A stretch of 64,000 nucleotides of DNA, from NCBI GenBank assembly GCA_946885915.1, contig CAMPHF010000002.1:310001-374000 (forward strand). The letters are read 5' to 3'. Below are positions 43,965 through 53,206 of this stretch, in pieces. The notes below the pieces were generated by a model that was not told the DNA's origin, searched no databases, and was given only the letters and a program-made list of their open reading frames with translations. Source of the stretch: an uncultured Idiomarina sp. (lineage in GTDB: Bacteria; Pseudomonadota; Gammaproteobacteria; Enterobacterales; Alteromonadaceae). Numbering within the stretch: position 1 is the first letter of the stretch; every line of letters begins with the position of its first letter. The position numbers were made by a program, and so were the translations under genes.

Positions 43965-45833
43965 ATGTTCGAGTACAAACGTCTCGCCCTCGCGGTTTCT
44001 ATGGCACTTTTGGTAAGCGCATGTTCTGATGCGCCATCTAACGATGCCGCGAATAACCAAGCCCCAAACGCCCAAGCGCAAACCGCAGCGCCTAGCGCAG
44101 AAGTAGTGGCCGCTGAGTCGGAAAAAGCCAATCAGCTATTTGAAGATATTTTCACTGAAACGGTCATGCGCAGCCCAATGTACCAGTCATATTTGGGCAT
44201 TAAGCAAGACCAAGATAAGTGGGACGATATTTCAGAAGCTCGCTCTGCTGAAGATTTAGCACTCCAAAAAGCGCAACTTGAGCGGGTGATGGCGCTTGAT
44301 CCAACCTTACTAAATGAGCAAACCCGCCTGAGTTGGCAGCTGATGAAGCAGCAGCTAGAGCAAGATATTGCTGATTACAAATGGCGCCACTACAACTATC
44401 CGGTTAACCAAATGTTCGGCATGCACTCTAGCGTGGCGTCGTTGCTGATCAACCAACACCGGGTACAAGAAGTGGCGGATGCCGAAGCTTACATTGCCCG
44501 CTTGAATGGCTTACCAGAATTGTTTGCGCAGTTAGAAGAAAACTTAAAGCTGCGGGCTGAAAAAGGCATCATGGCACCGAAATTTGTGTATCCGTACGTT
44601 GTTAGCGACAGCCAAAACATTATTTCTGGCGCGCCTTTTGACGATGGTGAAGCCAGTGCCTTGTGGGATGATTTCACCAGCAAAATTGGTGGTTTAGATA
44701 TTGATGAAAGCCAGCACGATGCGCTACGTGAGCAAGCCCGCACTGCCATGCTGGAATCCGTGAAGCCGGCCTACGAGAGCTTGATCAGCACTGTAGAAGA
44801 AATAGCGGCGCAAGCTGACACTCGTGATGGCGCGTGGAAATTCCCGGATGGTGAAGCGTTTTATAACAATGCGTTACAGCGCACCACCACCACAGACTTA
44901 ACCGCCGACGAAATTCATCAAATTGGCTTAAGTGAAGTGGAGCGTATTCACGGCGAAATGCGCGAGATCATGAAGAAAGTCGGTTTTGATGGCACCTTGC
45001 AAGAATTCTTCGTGCACATGCGCAACAACCAAGACTTCATTTACCCAGACACTAAAGAAGGTCGTGAGCGCTATTTGGCAGAAGCCACCGCCATTATCGA
45101 CACTATGCGCGGGCGCTTGGACGAGTTGTTTTTACGCCAGCCTAAAGCCGACATGATTGTGAAAGCGGTTGAACCTTTCCGCGAAAAATCAGCGGGTAAA
45201 GCGTTTTATCAGCAGCCTTCTATGGATGGTTCACGCCCGGGCGTGTATTACGCCAACTTGTACGACATGGCATCTATGCCGACCTATCAAATGGAAGCCT
45301 TGGCGTATCATGAAGGTATTCCAGGTCACCACATGCAAATTGCGATTCAGCAAGAGCTTGAAGGTATTCCATCGTTCCGAAAGTTCGGCCGTTACACTGC
45401 CTACTCTGAGGGTTGGGGCCTGTACACCGAGTTATTGCCAAAAGAAATCGGCTTTTATGAAGATCCGTACTCTGATTTTGGCCGTTTAGCGATGGAGTTG
45501 TGGCGTGCAGTGCGCTTGGTGGTAGACACCGGCATTCACTCGAAACAATGGACGCGTGAAGAGAGTATTGATTTTTACGTGACCAACACGCCTAACGCGG
45601 AAGCCGATGCGCGCAAAATGGTGGAACGCCATATTGTGATGCCCGGTCAGGCAACGGCCTACAAAATTGGTATGAACAAAATTGTCGAATTGCGTGAAAA
45701 AGCTAAAGCTGAACTAGGCGAGGCCTTTGATATTCGTGAATTCCACGATGTGGTGTTAGCAAGAGGTGCGGTGCCACTGAACGTGCTCGAGCAATTTGTT
45801 GATGCTTATATTGCTGAGAAAAAAGCGGTTTAA
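43965..45833 (+). CDS. DUF885 family lipoprotein, probable metallopeptidase
   Basis: 622 aa. The N-terminus is a lipoprotein signal (LAVSMALLVSAC lipobox, Cys20), followed by an Ala/Asn/Gln-rich linker. The DUF885 domain contains the zinc motif YHEGIPGHHMQ and the downstream SEGWGLYTELLP, as in M32-like families. Probably a periplasmic or outer-membrane-attached peptidase; substrate unknown. AGGAG precedes the ATG. Confidence 0.9.
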   Translation: MFEYKRLALAVSMALLVSACSDAPSNDAANNQAPNAQAQTAAPSAEVVAAESEKANQLFEDIFTETVMRSPMYQSYLGIKQDQDKWDDISEARSAEDLALQKAQLERVMALDPTLLNEQTRLSWQLMKQQLEQDIADYKWRHYNYPVNQMFGMHSSVASLLINQHRVQEVADAEAYIARLNGLPELFAQLEENLKLRAEKGIMAPKFVYPYVVSDSQNIISGAPFDDGEASALWDDFTSKIGGLDIDESQHDALREQARTAMLESVKPAYESLISTVEEIAAQADTRDGAWKFPDGEAFYNNALQRTTTTDLTADEIHQIGLSEVERIHGEMREIMKKVGFDGTLQEFFVHMRNNQDFIYPDTKEGRERYLAEATAIIDTMRGRLDELFLRQPKADMIVKAVEPFREKSAGKAFYQQPSMDGSRPGVYYANLYDMASMPTYQMEALAYHEGIPGHHMQIAIQQELEGIPSFRKFGRYTAYSEGWGLYTELLPKEIGFYEDPYSDFGRLAMELWRAVRLVVDTGIHSKQWTREESIDFYVTNTPNAEADARKMVERHIVMPGQATAYKIGMNKIVELREKAKAELGEAFDIREFHDVVLARGAVPLNVLEQFVDAYIAEKKAV

Positions 45834-45849
45834 TTAAAGCAGGTGAGCG

Positions 45850-46044
45850 ATGTCGCTAGGTTATGAATCTGAATTTTCTTGCCCTTATTGCATGGCACCC
45901 AATTCCTTAGAAATTGATGCCATGAACGATGTAGGGCAAGCGCAAATTGTAGATTGCCAGATTTGTTGCCAACCGATTGAGCTCACCGTCGTCGAGACGG
46001 GCCGTGGCGATTTTGACGTCATTGCCCGTACCGACGATGAATAA
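45850..46044 (+). CDS. CPXCG motif-containing cysteine-rich protein
   Basis: 64 aa. Two cysteine pairs (CPYC and CQICCQ) make a small zinc ribbon; the sequence IELTVVETGRGDFDV is typical of the family. Function unknown. It starts 16 bp after the DUF885 gene and is likely co-transcribed. Confidence 0.88.
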   Translation: MSLGYESEFSCPYCMAPNSLEIDAMNDVGQAQIVDCQICCQPIELTVVETGRGDFDVIARTDDE

Positions 46045-46119
46045 ACACCGCCCCCGCTAAAAAGTCAGTGCTTCAGTCATAAATTCGGTGGGACTTAAAT
46101 AGTGACGAGGCTCTCATCA

Positions 46120-47025
46120 CTAACTCTCCACAATGGTCTGATATTGCGCCGCCAAATAATCGATTAAGGCGCGTACTGACGGCAGCATGCCACGCCGCGA
46201 TGGGAAAACACAATGAATCACTTCGCTGCGCGGACGCCAGTCTGGTAGCACGCTGATCAACCTGCCAGCTGCAAGCTCTCGTTGCACCATTAACACCGGC
46301 AGTTGCACGATGCCAACACCGCGTATCGCCGCCTGCTTAAGCGCTAACATATCTGTGGTCATATAGCGCGGTTGAAATAGGACGCGCTCACTCTCCCCCT
46401 GCGCGTTGTGTAATAACCAGTGGTGATTTTCATTCGGTGTATCGCGTGCCATTGTCGGCAGTGTTGGTAGTAACCTTGGATGAGTGGGTGTGGCGTACTG
46501 CGCTAACAATTCAGGGGCCGCCACAATACATTGCTCCCGGCTTGCAAAAACTCTATACGCCAGCTCACTGTCCTCTAGTGGCAAAGCGCGTACTCTGATC
46601 GCTAAATCGTAGCCTTCAGCCAGCACATCGACCCGTCGATTGGTCGCATCGAGCTCAATATTCACTTGTGGATAGCGCACCATAAACTCGGCCAACATCT
46701 CGCCAACGTGAAAGTTAAGCAGCCCAATCGGACACGACAAACGCACGGTTCCACAAGGTTCCGCGCGCATTTTCTGCACCGCCTCAAGTGCGCTATCGGC
46801 TTCAATGAGCACTGCTCGGCAATGCTCATAAAATTTCTGGCCAATTTCGGTTAAGTGAAAAACCCGAGTAGAACGCACAATTAAATGAGTATCCAAACGC
46901 TCCTCAAGCTGACGAATACGCCGACTCAGATTCGATTTGGCAACATTCAACGCCCTGCCTGCTGGAGAAAACCCGCCGTGCTCGACAACTTTTGCAAAAT
47001 AAAATAGGTCGTTCAGATCATACAT
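46120..47025 (-). CDS. LysR family transcriptional regulator
   Basis: 301 aa. N-terminal winged helix (LFYFAKVVEHGGFSPAGRAL, then SNLSRRIRQLEERL) and a C-terminal effector domain starting CGTVRLSCPIGL. Divergent from the pirin gene with a palindrome (47050-47065) in between, so it probably controls pirin and the isochorismatase-type hydrolase and itself. Confidence 0.92.
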   Translation of the reverse strand: MYDLNDLFYFAKVVEHGGFSPAGRALNVAKSNLSRRIRQLEERLDTHLIVRSTRVFHLTEIGQKFYEHCRAVLIEADSALEAVQKMRAEPCGTVRLSCPIGLLNFHVGEMLAEFMVRYPQVNIELDATNRRVDVLAEGYDLAIRVRALPLEDSELAYRVFASREQCIVAAPELLAQYATPTHPRLLPTLPTMARDTPNENHHWLLHNAQGESERVLFQPRYMTTDMLALKQAAIRGVGIVQLPVLMVQRELAAGRLISVLPDWRPRSEVIHCVFPSRRGMLPSVRALIDYLAAQYQTIVES

Positions 47026-47049
47026 TCGTTCACCCGCACCTTCTTTATT

Positions 47050-47065
47050 GTTCTATAAAAAGAAC
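47050..47065. promoter_or_regulatory. Candidate LysR operator
   Basis: GTTCT-ATAAAA-AGAAC inverted repeat in the divergent gap, within a cluster of further GTTCTTT elements (47040, 47071, 47100), as expected for LysR recognition and activation sites. Confidence 0.55.
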
Positions 47066-47153
47066 ACTGAGTTCTTTTTTATTATCTACTACAACTTTCG
47101 TTCTTTATCTAGCATAGCAATTATCCATCGTCTGCATAGTTAAGGAGCCATTT

Positions 47154-48017
47154 ATGCGAACTATTACTTCGGTTCATACAGCCACCACCGCCCATTGGGT
47201 GGGTAATGGTTTTCCAGTGAGTAGCCAATTCTCCTATCAGCGCGATGGGGCTGAACGCATTTCGCCGTTTTTGCTACTTGATTATGCAGGGCCAGTACAG
47301 TTCGGCCCGGCACAGATTGCGCGTGGCGTTGGCAGCCATCCGCACCGCGGCTTTGAGACTGTCACCCTGGTGTATCAAGGTGAGCTTGAGCATAAAGACA
47401 ATGCCGGTCATGGCGGCACTATTGGTGCGGGTGAGGTGCAGTGGATGACAGCTGGCGCCGGTATTGTGCACGAGGAGTTTCACAGCGCGAACTTTGCCAA
47501 AACCGGGGGGACCTTGGAAATGGTGCAGTTGTGGGTGAACTTACCAGCCCAGCACAAAGCTACGCCGCCCGCCTATCAGAGCTTGACTAAGGCAGAGCTA
47601 CCTTGGCATGCGCTCAACTCAGGGCGCTCGACCTTGCGCGTAGTTGCGGGTAGCTATCCAAACGCAACAGGCACTCTCATCGTCGGACCTGCGGCGACTC
47701 ATAGTGACCTGTTGGTTGCAGACATCGGCTTGGCAGCAGGTGAGTCACATACGCTTCGCCTTGCTAAAACTTGGAATTTAATGATTACCGTGTTGCAAGG
47801 AACCGTGCTGGTAAACGGCAGTGAGATTGCTCGCGACGCAACCACATTAACATTCGCGCAGAATCATGAGCAGGTATTACTCGAGGCAAATAATAATGCG
47901 CGCTTGTTGATTACTGCTGGCGCTCCGCTGGATGAGCCGGTAGTGGGATACGGTCCTTTTGTGATGAACACTTGGCAGGAAATTGAGACGGCCATGAAGG
48001 ACTTTGCTGCACTTTAA
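47154..48017 (+). CDS. Pirin family protein
   Basis: 287 aa cupin-fold protein; some pirins have quercetin dioxygenase activity. The metal site is visible: SHPHRGFETVTLV and GAGIVHEEF supply three His and one Glu. AAGGAG precedes the ATG. Forms a two-gene unit with the hydrolase 14 bp downstream, divergent from the LysR gene. Confidence 0.92.
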   Translation: MRTITSVHTATTAHWVGNGFPVSSQFSYQRDGAERISPFLLLDYAGPVQFGPAQIARGVGSHPHRGFETVTLVYQGELEHKDNAGHGGTIGAGEVQWMTAGAGIVHEEFHSANFAKTGGTLEMVQLWVNLPAQHKATPPAYQSLTKAELPWHALNSGRSTLRVVAGSYPNATGTLIVGPAATHSDLLVADIGLAAGESHTLRLAKTWNLMITVLQGTVLVNGSEIARDATTLTFAQNHEQVLLEANNNARLLITAGAPLDEPVVGYGPFVMNTWQEIETAMKDFAAL

Positions 48018-48031
48018 TTAGGAGAATACAG

Positions 48032-48658
48032 ATGAAAGATTATCCTCGTTTAGATAAAAATAATGCCGCGGTATTATTGGTTGATCACCAAACTGGACTG
48101 CTATCGCTGGTGCGGGATATTAATCCTGATACCTTTAAGAATAATGTCTTAGCGCTGGCTGAGCTCGCTAAGTATTTTGAGCTACCAACCATATTAACCA
48201 CCAGCTTTGAAGCCGGTCCCAACGGACCTTTGGTGCCTGAGTTGAAGGACATGTTCCCCGCCGCACCATATATTGCGCGACCCGGCCAAATTAATGCGTG
48301 GGATAACGACGATTTTGTCGCGGCAATTAAGGCAACCGGCAAGAAGCAGTTGATTATTGCTGGCGTGGTGACCGAGGTATGTGTGGCATTCCCCACGCTA
48401 TCAGCGCTTGCCAACGATTTTGAGGTGTTCGTGGTTACTGATGCCTCAGGCACCTTCAATGCGCTCACTCGGGACGCGGCGTGGGACAGAATGTCTGCCG
48501 CTGGCGCGCAACTAATGACGTGGTTTGGTGTGGCTTGTGAACTACATCGGGATTGGCGCAATGACATCGAGGGCTTGGGTACTTTGTTCGCGAATCACAT
48601 TCCCGACTACCGCAACTTGATCAACAGTTACAATACCCTCACCCAAACTTCTAAATAA
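48032..48658 (+). CDS. Isochorismatase-like hydrolase (YcaC type)
   Basis: 208 aa cysteine hydrolase. Catalytic triad elements: Asp in LLVDHQTGLL, Lys in the KKQLIIAG region and Cys in VVTEVCVAF. YcaC-type members have unknown substrates. AGGAG upstream of the ATG; co-transcribed with pirin. Confidence 0.9.
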   Translation: MKDYPRLDKNNAAVLLVDHQTGLLSLVRDINPDTFKNNVLALAELAKYFELPTILTTSFEAGPNGPLVPELKDMFPAAPYIARPGQINAWDNDDFVAAIKATGKKQLIIAGVVTEVCVAFPTLSALANDFEVFVVTDASGTFNALTRDAAWDRMSAAGAQLMTWFGVACELHRDWRNDIEGLGTLFANHIPDYRNLINSYNTLTQTSK

Positions 48659-48666
48659 TCACCATG

Positions 48667-48700
48667 ACCACCAGTGCCAGAAAGCGCTGGTGGTTGGTTT
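48667..48700 (+). terminator. Hairpin between convergent genes
   Basis: ACCACCAGTGC (48667-48677) pairs with GCGCTGGTGGT (48684-48694) with one G-U pair and a 6-nt loop, followed by TGGTTTGG. Likely terminator of the pirin operon and possibly of bcsG. Confidence 0.6.
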
Positions 48701-48710
48701 GGTTACACCG

Positions 48711-50384
48711 CTAGCGCGTGGTCGGATACACTATCCAATCTTGCTCTTCAATTTTCAGCCACAGCTGCAGTTCGCGCTCCATCACGGTAACGCTATCGTT
48801 TTCTGCTACGTAAGGCTGTTGTGGCAAACCTTGCACCACCGCGGCCACATCTAATTGCTTATTGCGCACCGGACGCTGGCCTAAAATTTCATAAATGCTG
48901 GCCGAAATGGCAGTGGTTCCCACCGGCTCCGATACCAGCACGGGCGTACTTCCTAAGCGCTGCAACTCGGGCGCAATTAACCGCATCATAATTGGCACCT
49001 GGGTTAATGCTGGTGTGGGAATTTCGCGTACGCCAGGTAATTGCATGGCATCGCCCTGTAATCCAGAACCATGCTCAGGGGCAATCACAATCAGCGTGGG
49101 GCGGCCACTGGCTTTCACATCGTCGTAGAAAGTGTTCAGATCATTGAGCAGTTTTTCCAACCGTTGTGGGTAATTACGCGCGCTATTATTGGCGTTTGCT
49201 GGCAGCCCATTCTCACCGGCAATTAAGCGATTACCGTCATGCAGAGTTACGGTGTTGTAGAAGCTAAACCGCGGTTCTGTTGCGCTACGCACGTTTTCTT
49301 CGAGCAGGTTTTGCAAAATACTGAGGTCATCATAAATCGGGGTATCGTCGAAACCCGTCATAATTTGTGGTGCCGAATCGGCTACCCTCACCGGCAAGCC
49401 GGCAAAGCCACCATGTTCGGCGAGCAAACTTTTGAAATTGTCGAATTCGCCGGTGTGATTTAACACCAACTGGCTGCTGTACCCCAGTTCAGCTAAAGAT
49501 TCGGTCAAATAACATTGGTTATTCGCGGCGCTAAATAGTTGTTCGTGGGGCACATGGCCACAGTTAGCCCGTAATAGCCGCAGCGCCGCCGGCCCTGAAT
49601 AAGAGCTGCCACTGGTATATTGATTAAAAATAATATCTTGGCGACGTAAAAATGGGTGATTGGCAAGATTATAAGTTTCCAAGTCTTGCCACGACATTGA
49701 GCAAATATTGATCATGACAATATCAATATCGAGCCCGGTATCCGCCAACACGGCGGCCTCAGGCCGCTCCAGCACTCGGCTTTGCGTCCGATAGAATTCC
49801 GCTAACATAGTGTCGGGGTTGGCTGAATCTGGCGTTGGTGCCGATACCCCAAGCGGGGCCAGTGGTTGGGTACTGGTGGCCGCAGGCAATAGCGGCTGTA
49901 TGCCGGGCGCTGGCTGTTGCCACCACACACTGATGCTCAATAACACCACAGCCACCACGGTCATGCGCAGCACCCTGCGCACGTATAAATACACAATCCA
50001 GGCCACCATGATCAGCGCCAACAACTCAAACGACACCAGGCGCGTGGTGAGCTCTAGGAGGTAATTCCAACTGAACTGGCTCACTTGCTCCCATTGAGCA
50101 AGCAAGCGCGAAATAGGTGGTAAGTGGCTTTCCCGGTACAACAAGGCCGCGGCTAAAGGTAACGCCAGCAGCTGACGTAAAACCCGCAACCACTGATATG
50201 GCAAGGGCACCACCAGCGCGGCGATGAATGCGGCGTTCCATAAACCAAGTAAATTCAGGCTGCCAAACCATGCCAACAACGCTTTGCCGATGAAGTAAAA
50301 ACTCCACCCCTGCAACCCGGGCCAGTTAAACATGGTGGTTGCAGTGAGCTGGCGGCGCTGGCGTTGGTACAAGTCATCAATCAT
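48711..50384 (-). CDS. bcsG: Cellulose phosphoethanolamine transferase BcsG
   Basis: 557 aa inner-membrane enzyme that adds phosphoethanolamine to cellulose. The N-terminal 150 residues hold four to five membrane helices; the periplasmic alkaline-phosphatase-fold domain has the nucleophile region SGSSYSGPAALR and VIAPEHGSGL as a metal-binding segment. The 8-bp overlap with bcsF and the following bcsE are the standard EFG set, here in the order E-F-G on the minus strand. Confidence 0.93.
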   Translation of the reverse strand: MIDDLYQRQRRQLTATTMFNWPGLQGWSFYFIGKALLAWFGSLNLLGLWNAAFIAALVVPLPYQWLRVLRQLLALPLAAALLYRESHLPPISRLLAQWEQVSQFSWNYLLELTTRLVSFELLALIMVAWIVYLYVRRVLRMTVVAVVLLSISVWWQQPAPGIQPLLPAATSTQPLAPLGVSAPTPDSANPDTMLAEFYRTQSRVLERPEAAVLADTGLDIDIVMINICSMSWQDLETYNLANHPFLRRQDIIFNQYTSGSSYSGPAALRLLRANCGHVPHEQLFSAANNQCYLTESLAELGYSSQLVLNHTGEFDNFKSLLAEHGGFAGLPVRVADSAPQIMTGFDDTPIYDDLSILQNLLEENVRSATEPRFSFYNTVTLHDGNRLIAGENGLPANANNSARNYPQRLEKLLNDLNTFYDDVKASGRPTLIVIAPEHGSGLQGDAMQLPGVREIPTPALTQVPIMMRLIAPELQRLGSTPVLVSEPVGTTAISASIYEILGQRPVRNKQLDVAAVVQGLPQQPYVAENDSVTVMERELQLWLKIEEQDWIVYPTTR

Positions 50385-50577
50385 AGGATTTATCCCGCGG
50401 CGCTGGTGTATTTGGCTTCAACCGCCGCCGCGTACGAAAATAGATATTCATGGCCAACAAGCGTGCGAGTTGGCGCAATAGTGCGCGCACCAACGCCATG
50501 ACCGTGGAGCCCACTAATATGCCAACTACCAAAGTGAGCAGCAGAATTTCCCAGGTTAATTCACTAGGTAACCACAT
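50377..50577 (-). CDS. bcsF: Cellulose biosynthesis protein BcsF
   Basis: 66 aa, one N-terminal membrane helix (ILLLTVVVGILVGSTVMALV-like), basic C-terminus. BcsF recruits BcsE and BcsG to the synthase in enterobacteria. It overlaps bcsE by 1 bp and bcsG by 8 bp. Called mainly by size, topology and position. Confidence 0.8.
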   Translation of the reverse strand: MWLPSELTWEILLLTLVVGILVGSTVMALVRALLRQLARLLAMNIYFRTRRRLKPNTPAPRDKSYD

Positions 50578-52124
50578 TAGGGTCGCCTCCAGCTGGCCGG
50601 CTTAGGCGGCGGTGGCGCACTGCCCACAGGCGAGGCTCTTTTTCGACTCGTTTCCGGCACCACGGTTTGCTGCCGACGCGCCGCAATGGCCTCGGTATGA
50701 TCCCGCTCAGGATACTGCTCTAACCGCTGCGCTAAAGTGTCTAGCGCTTGCACAATCACGTGTGGTGAGCAGTAGCGTACTTCACGCTCAAACAGGCTGG
50801 CACTGGGCAGGCCTAATAAGAATTTCAGTACGCTATCGACATCGGACTCGCGGCAGGCAAACAAATAAATGTATAACGCCCCGTCCGCAATGGTCATCAC
50901 ATCGCCCTCGCGGCGATTTTGACATTGCGCGGTAATTTGTACTAAATCCAGACCATCCATGGGCACACCGCGAATGAGCGCACAGTGAATTCCGTGAGCG
51001 CCAGCATACTTAGTATTTTTCAACACCTCTTTCATGAAGCTCTGTGGCGGCAAGTAACCTTGTAGCCGTTCGCGCTCATAATCGGCCAGAATACGTTCTA
51101 AATTCGGCAGAATAGGACGGGTAAAGCGCCAGCCGGCGGTATTATCAATAAGCACTAAAATACGCCCGAGTTTTAATTCGTACGGAATGATCATGGTGGC
51201 GCCGGCACGCAATAATAAGTTCTCGTCTTCATGCCGTACCGGCTTGGCAATCTCGCGAATAAAAATACGAATACTCTCGCCAAAAAACACCCGCATTTCG
51301 TGCACAATGTGCGCCAAAGCAATCACCGAATCACTGGCTTTAATACCAAGCAAAATACTGCCGGGTGAATTTTCCGGCACCTCATTTTGCCAATCTTCTA
51401 AGTGATGCAGCGGCTGCCATTTCGCCGGCACGCCGTCACTCGGTAAAATCGATTTATGGGTGTACCACACCGCATCGGCTTGCACTAAAGGTTCAATGTA
51501 ATCGCGGGCAATCGCTTGATGCTGGGTCAGACGTGGACGGTCGGGATCAGAGTCATCAATAATCAAATTGCGCATCAACACATCACGCTCGGTATACCAG
51601 TGCTCAATATCCCAATGCCAAAAGTGCTCACCACGGAAAATAAGCGACAAGCTGTTGGCCATTGAACTGGCCCCAACAATCCATTGGCTTAATGGGTATT
51701 CGCTCAGCTCGCCCTGCGCCACAATAATGACCAACTTCTGCTGCTCCCGCGCCCAATTTCGCAAAGACAACAAACCTTGCTGCTGGAACATCAGCTCGGA
51801 AAATAAGGTGGGCGCGAGGCTATCTAACTCAACATACAATATTGGTGCATGCCGGGTAACCGCGCTCAACGCTTGCAGAAATGCCTGTAATTGGGGCCGC
51901 TTTTGATGCTTCAGTTCAACCAGCTTGAGCCCATGCATACGCGGCTGCGGTTGTTGCGTTGCACTTAAATTGTCAATCGTTTTACCACTCCCCAACGCGC
52001 AAACCGGCGCTGCGCTAGTAAGGGTTTGCAACAATTCATTACGCCATTCATGAGAATCTGCTGCCAGCACATGTACCTCACCCCATTCGAAATCGGGAAA
52101 AAGTTCAGGGGAGTCAGAGAACAT
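50577..52124 (-). CDS. bcsE: c-di-GMP-binding cellulose regulator BcsE
   Basis: 515 aa from the ATG at 52124; a TTG at 52157 gives 526 aa. BcsE is a cytosolic protein with a degenerate receiver/ATPase-like region and a C-terminal GGDEF-like (GIL) domain binding c-di-GMP that boosts cellulose secretion. The C-terminus here is a proline/arginine-rich tail. Assigned from overall similarity (HEWRNELLQTL, DWQNEVPENSPGSI) and the bcsE-bcsF-bcsG order. Confidence 0.85.
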   Translation of the reverse strand: MFSDSPELFPDFEWGEVHVLAADSHEWRNELLQTLTSAAPVCALGSGKTIDNLSATQQPQPRMHGLKLVELKHQKRPQLQAFLQALSAVTRHAPILYVELDSLAPTLFSELMFQQQGLLSLRNWAREQQKLVIIVAQGELSEYPLSQWIVGASSMANSLSLIFRGEHFWHWDIEHWYTERDVLMRNLIIDDSDPDRPRLTQHQAIARDYIEPLVQADAVWYTHKSILPSDGVPAKWQPLHHLEDWQNEVPENSPGSILLGIKASDSVIALAHIVHEMRVFFGESIRIFIREIAKPVRHEDENLLLRAGATMIIPYELKLGRILVLIDNTAGWRFTRPILPNLERILADYERERLQGYLPPQSFMKEVLKNTKYAGAHGIHCALIRGVPMDGLDLVQITAQCQNRREGDVMTIADGALYIYLFACRESDVDSVLKFLLGLPSASLFEREVRYCSPHVIVQALDTLAQRLEQYPERDHTEAIAARRQQTVVPETSRKRASPVGSAPPPPKPASWRRP

Positions 52125-52172
52125 GTGGTTCAATGTGGGCAAAGAAAATATGGGCAACGCTATTTCTCTTTT

Positions 52173-52200
52173 TTGAAAGCGTAGTAAGATTGTCTATATT
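52173..52200 (+). promoter_or_regulatory. Promoter of bcsRQABZC
   Basis: TTGAAA (52173-52178) and TATATT (52195-52200) with 16-bp spacing, placing the start of transcription about 25 bp before the bcsR GTG. It lies in the divergent bcsE/bcsR gap. Confidence 0.6.
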
Positions 52201-52232
52201 AAATAAAAATTAACAAAAAAACAGGGGGCTTC

Positions 52233-52412
52233 GTGGTTGTTGATAAAGCCCAGACCACAGCAGACGACATTCGCTCGCTGCGCCAACACATTCAAGGTTC
52301 CACCATTCAGTTTGTCGAAATCCGCGCGAGCGAACAAATAGAGCAAATCCGCGCTCGTTGGCCACTGGTACAAACCTCTCTTGCGCGCATGCTTACTGCG
52401 GATAAAACATGA
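52233..52412 (+). CDS. bcsR: BcsR-like small protein
   Basis: 59 aa from a GTG start preceded by GGGGG. The C-terminal RARWPLVQTSL resembles the conserved RWPLL segment of BcsR, which stabilises BcsQ in the Bcs complex. The TGA overlaps the bcsQ start as ATGA. Position and this motif make the call; overall identity to E. coli BcsR is low. Confidence 0.75.
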   Translation: MVVDKAQTTADDIRSLRQHIQGSTIQFVEIRASEQIEQIRARWPLVQTSLARMLTADKT

Positions 52413-53206
52413 TCCTAATTGCGATAAATTCCATCACGCCCGGCGCAGGTACGACTACCGTCGCAGCCAACCTGATGGTGGCGATGCAACGCCTCGGCCG
52501 ACATGCGGTGTTGATTGATGGCGATCCGCGTAATCAGGTAAGGCTACATTTTGGCATGCCGGCAAGCGACCCCCATGGCTGGTGGCCGCACAGTGGTGAA
52601 GGTCTGCAGTTTAGTGATGCGGCGTATGTGGCCGCTCCACCTTTGGATGCCGCCAAAATTAGCGCGCACTTTGTGCCCTTTGGCGACAGTGCGTCAGTGC
52701 TCGAAAGTGATGCCACTTATGAGTATTTGGTGCGTCATCCCAGTGCTTTTCAAGAAGCCCTACAACACTCAGCAATACCAGAGTCGGCGGTGGTATTTGT
52801 GACGCTTAGTGAGGCACTGGTGCCGCTTCAATATCAGGTGTTAGCGGCGGCCGATTTTGCGTTCGGCGTGATCACCCCCAACCCGCTGTGGCAATTACAG
52901 TTACAGCGTTATTTGCGCAGCACCGCCGCAGCACGGCTACGAGAGCAGCAGCCCTTGCATGTGCTGCTCAATCAGTGTCAGCCAGAGTTAACTTTGAACA
53001 ACGACATGGCGCAACTGATCCAAGCGGAATTACCCGCGGACATGGCCGTGCCGCTCACACTTCATCATGATCAACATGTACCCGAAGCGCTAGCACTGCA
53101 GCAGTTGGTGGAGAACTACCAGAGCAATGCACAATTTGCGAACGAAATTGATGCGCTGGCATTGTGGTTAGAAACGCAGTTGTTGGAGCGGGGCAATGCT
53201 ACGTGA
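52409..53206 (+). CDS. bcsQ: Cellulose biosynthesis ATPase BcsQ
   Basis: 265 aa SIMIBI/MinD-type ATPase that localises the synthase. The P-loop is TPGAGTTTVAANL, with the TTT variant also found in enterobacterial BcsQ, followed by VLIDGDPRNQ (Walker A' Asp). Overlaps bcsR by 4 bp and bcsA by 11 bp. Confidence 0.92.
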   Translation: MILIAINSITPGAGTTTVAANLMVAMQRLGRHAVLIDGDPRNQVRLHFGMPASDPHGWWPHSGEGLQFSDAAYVAAPPLDAAKISAHFVPFGDSASVLESDATYEYLVRHPSAFQEALQHSAIPESAVVFVTLSEALVPLQYQVLAAADFAFGVITPNPLWQLQLQRYLRSTAAARLREQQPLHVLLNQCQPELTLNNDMAQLIQAELPADMAVPLTLHHDQHVPEALALQQLVENYQSNAQFANEIDALALWLETQLLERGNAT